A DNA stretch of 64,000 nt, taken from assembly GCA_036521075.1 (NCBI GenBank), contig DATDIL010000022.1:15887-79886 (forward strand), read 5' to 3'. Of this stretch, positions 43,846-52,018 are shown in pieces. The translations under genes were made by a program, and so were the position numbers. The number at the start of each line of letters is the position of its first letter. The stretch's first letter is position 1. Below the pieces are notes generated by a model, which worked only from the letters and a program-made list of their open reading frames with translations, was not told where the DNA came from and did not search any database. The stretch comes from DAIDKA01 sp036521075 (GTDB lineage: Bacteria > Pseudomonadota > Gammaproteobacteria > Steroidobacterales > Steroidobacteraceae).

Positions 43846-45090
43846 GTGAACACACCGGCACCCGCGCAGAGTGACTCCACCGCGCCGGGACTCATCGTCC
43901 CGGCGCAGGCTGATCGACTGATCAGTGAGAATCTGCAGTGTCTGCCGATCGAGTCGCTGCCATTGGTGCAGTGTTCCGGCGCCGTCTTGCGCGAGAACAT
44001 CTACGGCGAGCGCGATCAGCCGCCCTTTGATCGTGTCGCCATGGACGGCATCGCGCTCGACAGTTCCGCCGTGGGGGCCGGCCAGCGCAGTTTTGTCATC
44101 GAGGCAATTCAGGCGGCGGGCGATGCGCAGCTCACCTTGAGCCAACGCACCGGCTGCATCGAGGCCATGACCGGAGCGATACTGCCCCTGGGCTGCGACA
44201 CCGTGGTTGCGGTGGAGGAGATCGTCATCGCCTCCGGCATTGCCCGTCTCAAGGACACGGTGAGCATCGAGCCCTGGGACAACGTGCACCGCCGCGGCAC
44301 GGATTCACGCCAGGGCGCCTTGCTGCTGGAGGCGGGCACGCGCTTGAGCCCCCCGGAAGTTGCGATCGCCGCCAGTGCGGGCATGGCGCGTGTGCGTGTC
44401 AGCGCGCAGCCCATGCTGGCCGTACTGTCGACCGGTAATGAACTCATCGAACCCGGCGAGCCCGTACTGCCGCACCAGATCCGCCGCTCCAATGTCTATG
44501 GCGTCATCGCCGCCCTGCGCCGCCACGGCTTCCAGCGGGTGGCGGATGACCATGTACGCGATGAGCCCGCCGAAATGCGCGCGCGCTTCAAGCAGCACCT
44601 GGACACGCATGATGTGCTGATCCTCAGCGGTGGCGTGTCCATGGGGCGCTTCGACCTGGTGCCCAGCCTGCTCACCGAACTGGGCGTACGTATGGTGTTT
44701 CATAAGGTTGCCCAGCGTCCCGGCAAACCCCTGTGGTTTGGCGTCGCGCAGTCCGGGCCCGCCGTCTTTGCCCTGCCCGGCAACCCGGTATCCACCCTGG
44801 TGTGCCTCAGCCGCTACGTCATACCCGCGTTGCTGGCGGCCATGGGTGAAACCACCCTTGCGGTACGCAAGATCCCGCTGGCGGCACCGGTAACCGTCGC
44901 CTCAAAATTCATGCAGTTCGTGCCGGTACGCACCGAAGTCGATGATTGGGGCCGGGATTGGGCGCTGCCCCGAGTCACCAACGGTTCGGGCGATTTCACC
45001 TCGCTGGCCGGCACCGACGGCTTTGTGGAGCTCCCGGCTGGACCGAATACCTACCCGAAGGGCTTCGTGACGCGCCTGTTCCGCTGGTAA
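43846..45090 (+). CDS. moeA: Molybdopterin molybdenumtransferase MoeA
   Basis: A 414-residue MoeA, which inserts molybdate into adenylylated molybdopterin. Diagnostic blocks include P-P-F-D-R-V-A-M-D-G-I-A, M-T-G-A-I-L-P-L-G-C-D-T-V-V, S-T-G-N-E-L near 210, L-S-G-G-V-S-M-G-R-F-D and P-G-K-P-L-W-F-G. Start is a GTG at 43846; no ATG or ribosome binding site lies just upstream, and the preceding 38 bp hold no other gene. It opens the molybdenum cofactor cluster with moaA 29 bp downstream. Confidence 0.95.
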   Translation: MNTPAPAQSDSTAPGLIVPAQADRLISENLQCLPIESLPLVQCSGAVLRENIYGERDQPPFDRVAMDGIALDSSAVGAGQRSFVIEAIQAAGDAQLTLSQRTGCIEAMTGAILPLGCDTVVAVEEIVIASGIARLKDTVSIEPWDNVHRRGTDSRQGALLLEAGTRLSPPEVAIAASAGMARVRVSAQPMLAVLSTGNELIEPGEPVLPHQIRRSNVYGVIAALRRHGFQRVADDHVRDEPAEMRARFKQHLDTHDVLILSGGVSMGRFDLVPSLLTELGVRMVFHKVAQRPGKPLWFGVAQSGPAVFALPGNPVSTLVCLSRYVIPALLAAMGETTLAVRKIPLAAPVTVASKFMQFVPVRTEVDDWGRDWALPRVTNGSGDFTSLAGTDGFVELPAGPNTYPKGFVTRLFRW

Positions 45091-45107
45091 TCGCCCCATG
45101 ACGCCCA

Positions 45108-45113
45108 AATAAT
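45108..45113 (+). promoter_or_regulatory. Candidate -10 element of moaA (leaderless)
   Basis: AATAAT ends 6 nt before the ATG at 45120, which has no Shine-Dalgarno sequence. It would give moaA a start separate from moeA. Confidence 0.35.
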
Positions 45114-45119
45114 GGTGGC

Positions 45120-46172
45120 ATGGCGCCCACGGAAGTCATCGTCCCGCTCAATGCCCTGCGCCCGCGTGACCGGCTGAATCGGCCGCTGCGGGACTTGCGC
45201 ATTTCGGTCATGGACCGCTGCAACTTCCGTTGTCCCTACTGCATGCCGCGCGAGCAGTTCCACGAGAGTTACCGCTTTCTGAAGTCCTCGCAGCGCTTGT
45301 CGTTCGAAGAAATCCTGCGGCTGGCGCGGCTGTTTGTCGCCCAGGGGGTGCGCAAGATCCGCCTCACCGGCGGGGAGCCGCTGCTGCGCGCGAATCTTGC
45401 CGACCTCATCGGCGACCTGACGAGCATCGCCGGAGTCGAGGATGTCGCGCTGACGACCAATGGCATCCTGCTGGAACGTCATGCGGCGGAACTGAAGGCC
45501 GCGGGACTGAACCGCATCACGGTGAGCCTGGACAGCCTGGATCCTCAAGTGTTTGCCCGCATGAGCGGCGGCTTCGGCGTCGTCAACGAAGTCCTGGCCG
45601 GCATCGAGGCGGCCAGGCGCGCCGATCTGACGCCCATCAAACTCAACGCCGTGGTACAGCGCGGCATCAACGATCATACCGTGCTCGATCTGGTCGAGCG
45701 CTTTCGCGGCACTGGCGTGATCGTACGCTTCATCGAATACATGGACGTTGGCAACCGCAACCAGTGGGAAGCGCAGCGCGTCGTGCCCTCCAAAGAGCTG
45801 GTCGGGCTGATCAATGCGCGCTGGCCCATCGAGCCTCTGGAACAGAATTATCGCGGCGAAGTCGCACGCCGCTATGGATTCACGGACGGTGTGGGCGAAG
45901 TGGGCTTCATTTCCTCGGTCACCCAGGCATTCTGCGGCGACTGCTCGCGCGCGCGCCTGTCATCTGACGGCGCCCTGTACACCTGCCTGTTTGCGGCGCA
46001 CGGCACCACGTTGCGCGATCCGCTGCGGGCCGGCGCCACGGACGATGAGCTCGCGCAGATAATCCGTCAGGTCTGGTCCGCACGCGAGGATCGCTACAGC
46101 GAGCTGCGCGCCAACCTGCGCGATGCGAGCGGCGATCACACCAAAATTGAGATGTACTACATCGGCGGTTGA
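45120..46172 (+). CDS. moaA: GTP 3',8-cyclase MoaA
   Basis: A 350-residue radical SAM enzyme that converts GTP to 3',8-cyclo-7,8-dihydro-GTP, the first step of molybdenum cofactor synthesis. The radical SAM cluster ligands are C34, C38 and C41 (C-N-F-R-C-P-Y-C). The second cluster is bound by Cys in F-C-G-D-C-S-R and L-Y-T-C-L-F. The C-terminal di-glycine needed for activity is present. moaC starts 2 bp after the stop. Confidence 0.96.
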   Translation: MAPTEVIVPLNALRPRDRLNRPLRDLRISVMDRCNFRCPYCMPREQFHESYRFLKSSQRLSFEEILRLARLFVAQGVRKIRLTGGEPLLRANLADLIGDLTSIAGVEDVALTTNGILLERHAAELKAAGLNRITVSLDSLDPQVFARMSGGFGVVNEVLAGIEAARRADLTPIKLNAVVQRGINDHTVLDLVERFRGTGVIVRFIEYMDVGNRNQWEAQRVVPSKELVGLINARWPIEPLEQNYRGEVARRYGFTDGVGEVGFISSVTQAFCGDCSRARLSSDGALYTCLFAAHGTTLRDPLRAGATDDELAQIIRQVWSAREDRYSELRANLRDASGDHTKIEMYYIGG

Positions 46173-46174
46173 AC

Positions 46175-46675
46175 ATGGCATCGGGACTCACACATCTGAC
46201 GGCTCGCAACCAACCGACCATGGTCGATGTCGGTGAGAAGCAAATCACGCGTCGGGTTGCGACCGCCGAAGCGCGTCTCCGCCTGCCGCGCGCCGTGCTG
46301 CTGGCGCTGCGCAGGACCGGCCATCGCACCAAGAAAGGTCCGATCTTTGATACCGCGATCATCGCCGGCGTCATGGCGGCGAAGCGCACGGCAGAGTTTA
46401 TTCCGTTCTGCCATCCCCTGAGCCTGGACCACTGCAAGCTGCAGCTCGGGCCGGCCCCCGGCGGCATTCGTATCCTGTGTACCGCCTCGGTCCAGGGCCG
46501 CACGGGAGTCGAAATGGAGGCTCTGACTGGCGCCACCGTTGCCGCCCTGACGGTCTACGACATGTGCAAAGCCCTGTCCCACGACATCGAAATCACCGGC
46601 ATCCGGCTGCTGGCCAAAACCGGTGGAAAACACGATTTCAGCCGCGGTTCGACCCGGCGGCCCTCGCGGCCGTAA
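46175..46675 (+). CDS. moaC: Cyclic pyranopterin monophosphate synthase MoaC
   Basis: A 166-residue enzyme forming cyclic pyranopterin monophosphate from the MoaA product. Family blocks include M-V-D-V-G-E-K-x-x-T-R-R, K-G-x-I-F-D-T-A, I-P-F-C-H-P-L-S-L-D-H, G-R-T-G-V-E-M-E-A-L-T-G and Y-D-M-C-K-A. I prefer ATG 46175, 2 nt after moaA; a TTG at 46169 would add two residues. Its stop codon overlaps the possible -10 element of the next gene. Confidence 0.95.
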   Translation: MASGLTHLTARNQPTMVDVGEKQITRRVATAEARLRLPRAVLLALRRTGHRTKKGPIFDTAIIAGVMAAKRTAEFIPFCHPLSLDHCKLQLGPAPGGIRILCTASVQGRTGVEMEALTGATVAALTVYDMCKALSHDIEITGIRLLAKTGGKHDFSRGSTRRPSRP

Positions 46676-46678
46676 AAT
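46673..46678 (+). promoter_or_regulatory. Candidate -10 element of the mobA-moaD gene (leaderless)
   Basis: TAAAAT, whose TAA is the moaC stop, ends 6 nt before ATG 46685. The intervening bases are all C, and no Shine-Dalgarno sequence is present. Confidence 0.35.
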
Positions 46679-46684
46679 CCCCCC

Positions 46685-47527
46685 ATGACTGCTCCCCTAT
46701 ACGGTTTGGTACTGGCCGGCGGCCGCAGCAAGCGCATGCGGCGTGACAAGGCCACCTTGGCCTACCAGGGCCGAAATCAGCTCGACCGCGCCATGGAATT
46801 GCTCGATTCCTGTGTCGAACGGGCCTTCGTGTCGGTGCGCGCGGATCAGCGCGCCGATCAGGCACGCGCGCGCTACCCGCAGGTGGTGGATCTGCATGAG
46901 GACCTGGGCCCCATTGCCGGCATTGCGGCCGCCCAGGCGCTGGCGCCGGCCGCGGCCTGGCTGGTGCTGGGTTGTGACTTGCCCTACATTGATTCGGGCA
47001 CCGTGGCGCACTTGATCGCGCATCGGGATCCGGCGCGCAGCGCGACCGCCTTCCGATCCAGCCATGACGGCCTGCCCGAACCCCTGTGCGCCATCTACGA
47101 GCCGCGCAGTGCCGCCGCAATCCTGGAACGCATCAACGCCGGCAAGTCCTGTCCACGCAAATTCCTGATCCAGTCTGATGCCCGGTTGCTGGAGCAGCCA
47201 GATCCGCGCGTGTTGGACAATATCAACACGCCCGAACAGTACAGCGCGGCCAGCGGCACACTGCGCGCGCCGCAAGGAACGGATTCCATGCAGATCAAAG
47301 TGCAGTACTACGCCGTTCTGCGTGAACAGGCCGGGCGCAGCGAAGAGACCGTCGCGACGGCGGCACGCACGCCGCGCGACCTGTACGCGGAACTGCAGCG
47401 ACGGCATCCATTCTCCCTCGGCGCCGACAGCTTGCGCGTCGCCATCAATGCCGAGTTCAGCGACTGGTCCCAGCCGCTGGTGGAGGGCGACGCGGTGGTG
47501 TTCATTCCGCCCGTGGCCGGCGGCTGA
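46685..47527 (+). CDS. Fusion of MobA-like nucleotidyltransferase and MoaD sulfur carrier
   Basis: A single 280-residue frame. Residues 1-195 are a MobA-type nucleotidyltransferase: L-A-G-G-R-S-K-R-M-R-R-D-K-A, D-L-G-P-I-A-G-I and L-G-C-D-L-P-Y. MobA joins GMP to molybdenum cofactor. Residues 202-280 form a MoaD/ThiS ubiquitin-like domain ending in the V-A-G-G tail that is thiocarboxylated by MoeB. The join is M202-Q-I-K-V, and an AAGGA lies about 9 nt before its ATG (47288), so free MoaD of 79 residues may also be produced. Fusing MobA to MoaD brings an early and a late step together and would leave the full-length form with MoaD at the free C-terminus, as its chemistry requires. Confidence 0.88.
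   Translation: MTAPLYGLVLAGGRSKRMRRDKATLAYQGRNQLDRAMELLDSCVERAFVSVRADQRADQARARYPQVVDLHEDLGPIAGIAAAQALAPAAAWLVLGCDLPYIDSGTVAHLIAHRDPARSATAFRSSHDGLPEPLCAIYEPRSAAAILERINAGKSCPRKFLIQSDARLLEQPDPRVLDNINTPEQYSAASGTLRAPQGTDSMQIKVQYYAVLREQAGRSEETVATAARTPRDLYAELQRRHPFSLGADSLRVAINAEFSDWSQPLVEGDAVVFIPPVAGG
47288..47527 (+). CDS. moaD: Probable independently initiated MoaD sulfur carrier (internal start)
   Basis: An in-frame ATG inside the fusion gene is preceded by AAGGA at about 9 nt. The product would be a 79-residue beta-grasp protein with C-terminal G-G, the normal size for MoaD. This is a predicted alternative product, not a second gene. Confidence 0.45.
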   Translation: MQIKVQYYAVLREQAGRSEETVATAARTPRDLYAELQRRHPFSLGADSLRVAINAEFSDWSQPLVEGDAVVFIPPVAGG

Positions 47528-47549
47528 CGGCACTGCCGATGCATCCACC

Positions 47550-49121
47550 GTGAATTCCTTCAGCTTCGCCAAGGGCCCCATCGACACCGAAGTCGAACGG
47601 CTGCAGGTCACGGACCCGGCCTGCGGCGGCTATGCCTCGTTTGAAGGCTGGATACGCGACCACAACGAAGGCCAGCAGGTGCGGCACCTGGAGTACGAGG
47701 CCTTCGAACTGCTGGCGACCAAGGAAGGCGCGCGCATCATCGCCGAGGCCGTGGCGCGCTTTGGCGTCGAACACGCCGCTTGCGTGCACCGCGTCGGTGA
47801 TCTGCAGCTGGGCGAGATGGCCGTGTGGGTGGGCGTCAGCGCGCGGCACCGGGAGGAAGCCTTTCTGGCTTGCCGCTACATCATCGATGAGGTCAAACAT
47901 CGCGTCCCGATCTGGAAGAAGGAGCATTACTGCAACGGTGATTCCGGCTGGGTGAACTGCGAGCGCTGCGCCGCGGTCGCGCACGATCATGCGCATACCC
48001 ATGCTGCGGACCACGGTCACGACCACGCCCCGATCCAATCCGCCAACGCCCGTCCCGGCGCCGACTATTCACGCCAGCAGGCGTTGAAGGAAGTAGGCGC
48101 GGAAGGTCAGGCCAAGCTGCGCGCCGCGCGTGTGCTGGTGGTGGGCGCGGGCGGACTTGGCGTGCCGGTGCTCAGCTATCTGGCCGGTGCCGGCATCGGC
48201 CGCATCGGCATCGTCGATGGTGACAGGCTGGAAGCCTCCAACCTGCATCGCCAGCCGCTCTACAGCTTTGATGCCCTCGGACAGCCCAAAGCGCAGCTGG
48301 CGGCCGCCCGCCTGCGGGCGCTCAATCCCGATGTGGACGTGCAGATTTATGGCCTGCGGCTGACCGCGGCCAATGCTGCCGACCTGATCGCAGCCTGGGA
48401 TCTGGTCATTGATTGCACCGACAACTTCAGCACCAAGTTCCTGATCAACGACGTGTGCGTGAGCGCGCGCAAGCCGGCTATTCTCTCCAGCATCTATCAG
48501 TACGAGGGGCAGCTGCAGGTGATCCGGCCGGATGCGCATGGCGCCTGCCTGCGCTGCATCTGGCCGGAAGCCACGCGCGATGGCCTGGTCGGAAATTGCG
48601 CCGAGGCTGGCGTTCTGGGGCCGGTGCCCGGTGTATTCGGCAGCCTGCAGGCGCTCGAAGCATTGAAGATCCTGCTCGGTCTGCCGGGGCAGCTCGGGGA
48701 CGAATTGCTGGTGATGGATCTGCTGACGCTGCAGATTTCACGCATGAAGGCGCGGCGCGCCGGCGTATGTGCCTCGGGCCGCTGCGCGCGTATCCCTGCC
48801 CCGCCGACGACGACAAGCGCCGGGCTGGAGATCGATTTTGATTCGCTTCATGCGGCGCAGGCGGCGGGTTACGCCGTGATCGATATCCGCGAGCCGGACG
48901 AAGTCGCCGAGGAGCCCTTGCCCGGCACGGGCGTGCGTCTCATGCCCATGCAGCAGCTGCTGCGCAGCGATACCAGTTTGTCCAAGAATGAACGCTTCTT
49001 GCTGGTATGTGCCAGTGGCCGGCGCAGTCACGCCTGTGCCCAAACGCTGCACGAGCGTGGCTTCACGGATGTCGTGTCCCTTACCGGTGGTCTGCGCGGG
49101 CTGCTGGCCCACCAAACGTAG
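47550..49121 (+). CDS. MoaE-MoeB-rhodanese fusion with His-rich linker
   Basis: A 523-residue multidomain protein. Residues 1-135 are the large MPT synthase subunit MoaE, with the substrate lysines K116 and K123 spaced seven apart as in E. coli. C137-x-x-C140 leads into a linker with seven histidines between 145 and 159. Residues 170-420 are a MoeB/E1-type adenylyltransferase: G-A-G-G-L-G at 199-204, D-G-D-R and N-L-H-R-Q at 223-235, C333-x-x-C336 and N-C350-A-E-A-G. Residues 425-523 are a rhodanese with C487-A-S-G-R-R-S. The protein can therefore activate MoaD, supply sulfur and convert the pterin. GTG 47550 is the first start after the MoaD gene. No ribosome binding site is obvious. Confidence 0.92.
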   Translation: MNSFSFAKGPIDTEVERLQVTDPACGGYASFEGWIRDHNEGQQVRHLEYEAFELLATKEGARIIAEAVARFGVEHAACVHRVGDLQLGEMAVWVGVSARHREEAFLACRYIIDEVKHRVPIWKKEHYCNGDSGWVNCERCAAVAHDHAHTHAADHGHDHAPIQSANARPGADYSRQQALKEVGAEGQAKLRAARVLVVGAGGLGVPVLSYLAGAGIGRIGIVDGDRLEASNLHRQPLYSFDALGQPKAQLAAARLRALNPDVDVQIYGLRLTAANAADLIAAWDLVIDCTDNFSTKFLINDVCVSARKPAILSSIYQYEGQLQVIRPDAHGACLRCIWPEATRDGLVGNCAEAGVLGPVPGVFGSLQALEALKILLGLPGQLGDELLVMDLLTLQISRMKARRAGVCASGRCARIPAPPTTTSAGLEIDFDSLHAAQAAGYAVIDIREPDEVAEEPLPGTGVRLMPMQQLLRSDTSLSKNERFLLVCASGRRSHACAQTLHERGFTDVVSLTGGLRGLLAHQT

Positions 49122-49124
49122 ATT

Positions 49125-50402
49125 CTAAGGGCGCAGCTGCCCCGTGCCGCGCACGATGTACTTGTAACTGGTCAGCTGCTCGACGCCCACGGGCCCGCGG
49201 GCATGGAATCGATCGGTCGAAATGCCAATCTCCGCGCCCATGCCAAACTCCCCGCCGTCGGCGAACTGCGTGGAGGCATTGTGCAGCACGATGGCGCTGT
49301 CAACCCGCCCCAGGAAGCGGGCGGCCGTTGCCGCGTTGGCGGTTACAATCGATTCGGTGTGCGCGGAGCCGTAGCGCGCGATATGCGCGATGGCCTCGTC
49401 CACACCATTCACGACGCGCACCGCGATGATCGCGTCCAGATATTCGGTGTACCAGTCCGCTTCGGTCGCCGCGCGGACCCGCGCATCGATTTGCTGCACG
49501 GTGGCATCGCCGCGTACTTCGCAACCGCCATCCAACAGATCCTTGACCAGCGGCCCGAGGTGCGTCGCGACACTGGCCCGATCCACCAGCAAGGTCTCCG
49601 CGGCACCGCAGATGCCCGTACGCCGCAGCTTCGCATTGAGCACGATGCCACGCGCCATCCCGAGGTCCGCATCCCGGTCCACGTACACATGGCAGTTGCC
49701 CTCCAGATGGCCGATGACCGGTACGCGCGCCTCCTTCTGCACTCGCGCCACCAGGCTCTTGCCGCCGCGAGGAACGAGCACATCGATGAATTCGTTCATC
49801 TCCGACAGCATGAGGCCCACCGCCGCACGATCCGTGGTCGGCACCAGCTGGATGCACGCCGCGGGCAGGCCCGCGGCGGTGAGTCCCGCCACCAGGCAGG
49901 CATGAATGGCGCGATTGGAGCGCTCGCTCTCCGAGCCGCCGCGCAGGATGACCGCGTTGCCCGACTTCAGGCACAGCGCGCCGGCGTCCGCGGTCACATT
50001 CGGGCGGCTCTCATAGATGATGCCGATGACACCCAGTGGTACGCGCACCCGCGAAATGTCCAGGCCGTTGGGCCGCGTCCAATGCGCCGCAACGGCGCCG
50101 ACGGGATCGGCCAGCTCGATGATGTCCTCCAATCCCTTGGCCATTGACTCGACTCGCTGGTCGTTGAGTTCCAGGCGATCCAACAGCGCCGCGGTCAGGT
50201 GCCGCTCGCGCGCCCGGGCCAGATCGTGCGCATTGGCGCCCAGAATGTCGGCCTGCCGGGCCCGGATCGCCGCCGCCGCCGCGCGCAGCGCCTCATTCTT
50301 GGCCTGCGTGCTGGCCACGCTCAGCGCATCGCAGGCCGCCAGTGCCGCGTGGCCTATCTTGCGCATCAGTTCATTCAGCACTTCGTTCGGCGCGCTACTC
50401 AC
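49125..50402 (-). CDS. proA: Gamma-glutamyl phosphate reductase
   Basis: A 425-residue aldehyde-dehydrogenase-fold enzyme that reduces gamma-glutamyl phosphate to the semialdehyde in proline synthesis. The V-P-L-G-V-I-G-I-I-Y-E-S-R-P-N-V-T block and the T-G-I-C-G-A-A-E-T-L block with the catalytic Cys are intact, and the length matches E. coli ProA (417). The GTG at 50402 overlaps the proB stop by 4 nt. Its stop lies 3 bp from that of the convergent MoaE fusion gene. Confidence 0.95.
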   Translation of the reverse strand: MSSAPNEVLNELMRKIGHAALAACDALSVASTQAKNEALRAAAAAIRARQADILGANAHDLARARERHLTAALLDRLELNDQRVESMAKGLEDIIELADPVGAVAAHWTRPNGLDISRVRVPLGVIGIIYESRPNVTADAGALCLKSGNAVILRGGSESERSNRAIHACLVAGLTAAGLPAACIQLVPTTDRAAVGLMLSEMNEFIDVLVPRGGKSLVARVQKEARVPVIGHLEGNCHVYVDRDADLGMARGIVLNAKLRRTGICGAAETLLVDRASVATHLGPLVKDLLDGGCEVRGDATVQQIDARVRAATEADWYTEYLDAIIAVRVVNGVDEAIAHIARYGSAHTESIVTANAATAARFLGRVDSAIVLHNASTQFADGGEFGMGAEIGISTDRFHARGPVGVEQLTSYKYIVRGTGQLRP

Positions 50403-51574
50403 GAGGCCTCCTGTGCGGGCCGCACCTGCCAATCCTTGCGCAGGATCACCAGGTCATCCCGGTGCACCAGGGCATCGCCGCTGCGATAGCCCAGAATGCC
50501 TTCGATCTCCGTGGACTTGCGACCCATGATGCGGGCCACATCGCCATCCGCATAGGCGCTGATGCCCCGTGCGACTTCGGTGCCGTCGGATGCCAGGATG
50601 CTGACGGTGTCACCCTGGTCAAAGCGACCCGCCAGGCGCACCACGCCCGCCGGCAGCAGGCTTTTGCCCGCATTCAGCGCCCTGAGGGCGCCCGCATCGA
50701 TGCTCAGGGCACCGGCCGGACGCAAGGTCCCGGCAATCCACTGCTTGCGGGCCGCCACCGGCGTCTCGGAGGGCACGAACCAGGTGCACCGACCCCCTTC
50801 CTCGAGCCGCCGCACCGGGTGGGCGGGGTGTCCTGCCGCGATGCACATGTGACAACCGGCAGCGACCGCGATCTTGGCAGCGAGGAGCTTGGTAGTCATG
50901 CCACCCGACCCTACGGCGGAGGCCGACCCGCCCGCCATCGCCTCGATGTCCGGCGTCACGGCCGTGACCCGGGCGATGAAGCGGGCGCCCGGGTTGCGAT
51001 GCGGGTCGGCGCTGAACAGGCCCTCGACATCCGAGAGCAGGACCAGGCAGTCCGCCGCCGCCATCTGCGCCACGCGGGCGCCCAGCCGATCATTGTCGCC
51101 GTAGCGGATCTCGGCCGTGGCCACCGTGTCGTTCTCGTTGATGACCGGCAGTGCCCCTAAGGCCAGCAGCGATTCCAGCGTGGCCCGGGCATTCAAATAG
51201 CGTTGCCGCTGCTCAGTGTCCTCCAGCGTCAGCAGCACCTGCGCCACCGTGACACCATGTTCGCCCAGCAACTCCTTGTAGGCGTGAGCCAGGCGGATCT
51301 GCCCGACGGCCGCCGCCGCCTGGCTCTCATCCAGTCGCAGGGCTCCCGGGGCAAGCCGAAGCTCACGGCGGCCCAGCGCAATCGCGCCCGAGGACACCAG
51401 GATGACCTGCTGTCCGCGCTGCCGCAAACGCAGCAGATCCTCGATCAGGCCGGTCAACCACTCACGGCGCAGGTGGCCCGTTTCCGGGTCGACCAGCAAG
51501 GCGGAGCCCACCTTGACGACAATGCGCCGGGCGGCGAGCAGCGGCGACACGACATTCTCACCAGTGGCGCTCAT
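50399..51574 (-). CDS. proB: Glutamate 5-kinase
   Basis: A 391-residue kinase: V-V-K-V-G-S-A-L near the start, V-S-S-G-A-I-A-L-G, a F-S-A-D-P segment near 197 and a C-terminal PUA domain (about 285-370) that carries the proline feedback-related fold. It makes gamma-glutamyl phosphate. proA follows with a 4-nt overlap. The ATG lies 7 nt after a TATAGT hexamer with no Shine-Dalgarno sequence. Confidence 0.95.
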   Translation of the reverse strand: MSATGENVVSPLLAARRIVVKVGSALLVDPETGHLRREWLTGLIEDLLRLRQRGQQVILVSSGAIALGRRELRLAPGALRLDESQAAAAVGQIRLAHAYKELLGEHGVTVAQVLLTLEDTEQRQRYLNARATLESLLALGALPVINENDTVATAEIRYGDNDRLGARVAQMAAADCLVLLSDVEGLFSADPHRNPGARFIARVTAVTPDIEAMAGGSASAVGSGGMTTKLLAAKIAVAAGCHMCIAAGHPAHPVRRLEEGGRCTWFVPSETPVAARKQWIAGTLRPAGALSIDAGALRALNAGKSLLPAGVVRLAGRFDQGDTVSILASDGTEVARGISAYADGDVARIMGRKSTEIEGILGYRSGDALVHRDDLVILRKDWQVRPAQEAS

Positions 51575-51581
51575 GGTAAAA

Positions 51582-51587
51582 ACTATA
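51582..51587 (-). promoter_or_regulatory. Candidate -10 element of proB (leaderless)
   Basis: TATAGT on the minus strand ends 7 nt before the proB ATG, matching consensus at five of six positions. No ribosome binding site is present, so the transcript would begin at or one to two bases before the start codon. Confidence 0.45.
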
Positions 51588-51700
51588 CGGGATCGGCGCC
51601 GGGCGGGCGAATCCGCCGCCCGCCGCCGTTGCCACCCGCAACAGTCCCCCCGTAAACTGACGCTAAGCCTTTAACAATTGAGCCCTCGAGGACCAAAGCG

Positions 51701-52018
51701 GTGAGCAGAGATTACGAACCGGCATCAGGACAGTGGTACCAGAACATCGAAGAAGAGGAATCCTTCCGCGTGCTGTCCGTGGACGAGGACTCCGAACTCG
51801 TCGAAATCGAATACGTCGACGGGGATATCGAGGAACTCGACATCGAAGCGTGGCACGAGATGGATCTTGAAAAGACCACCGCCCCGGAGGGCTGGTCCGA
51901 ATCCGAAGAGGAGGAGGATGAGGACGACGATGAAGACGAGGACGATGACGACTGGGACGATGATGATGATGACGAAGATGATGATGACGCCGACGAGGAT
52001 GAAGACGAGGACGAGTGA
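51701..52018 (+). CDS. Small protein with a poly-acidic C-terminal tail
   Basis: A 105-residue protein. The N-terminal 60 residues have a compact beta pattern: G-Q-W-Y-Q-N-x-E, S-F-R-V-L-S-V-D-E-D, V-E-I-E-Y-V-D-G-D-I-E-E-L-D and W-H-E-M-D-L. They resemble a small uncharacterised gammaproteobacterial family, possibly DUF6763, from memory. From about residue 70 nearly every residue is Asp or Glu, forming a tail of roughly 40 acidic residues not needed for the folded core. Start is GTG 51701 with GAGGA about 9 nt upstream. It overlaps the following dehydrogenase gene by 4 nt (GTGA). The acidic tail may bind basic proteins, metals or nucleic acid-binding surfaces; function unknown. Confidence 0.75.
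   Translation: MSRDYEPASGQWYQNIEEEESFRVLSVDEDSELVEIEYVDGDIEELDIEAWHEMDLEKTTAPEGWSESEEEEDEDDDEDEDDDDWDDDDDDEDDDDADEDEDEDE
51911..52015 (+). repeat. GAT/GAC/GAG/GAA codon-repeat tract
   Basis: About 35 consecutive codons are almost all Asp or Glu, giving a purine-rich GAN triplet tract with GAT runs near 51959-51990. It may vary in length by slippage. It encodes the acidic tail of the small protein. Confidence 0.7.
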
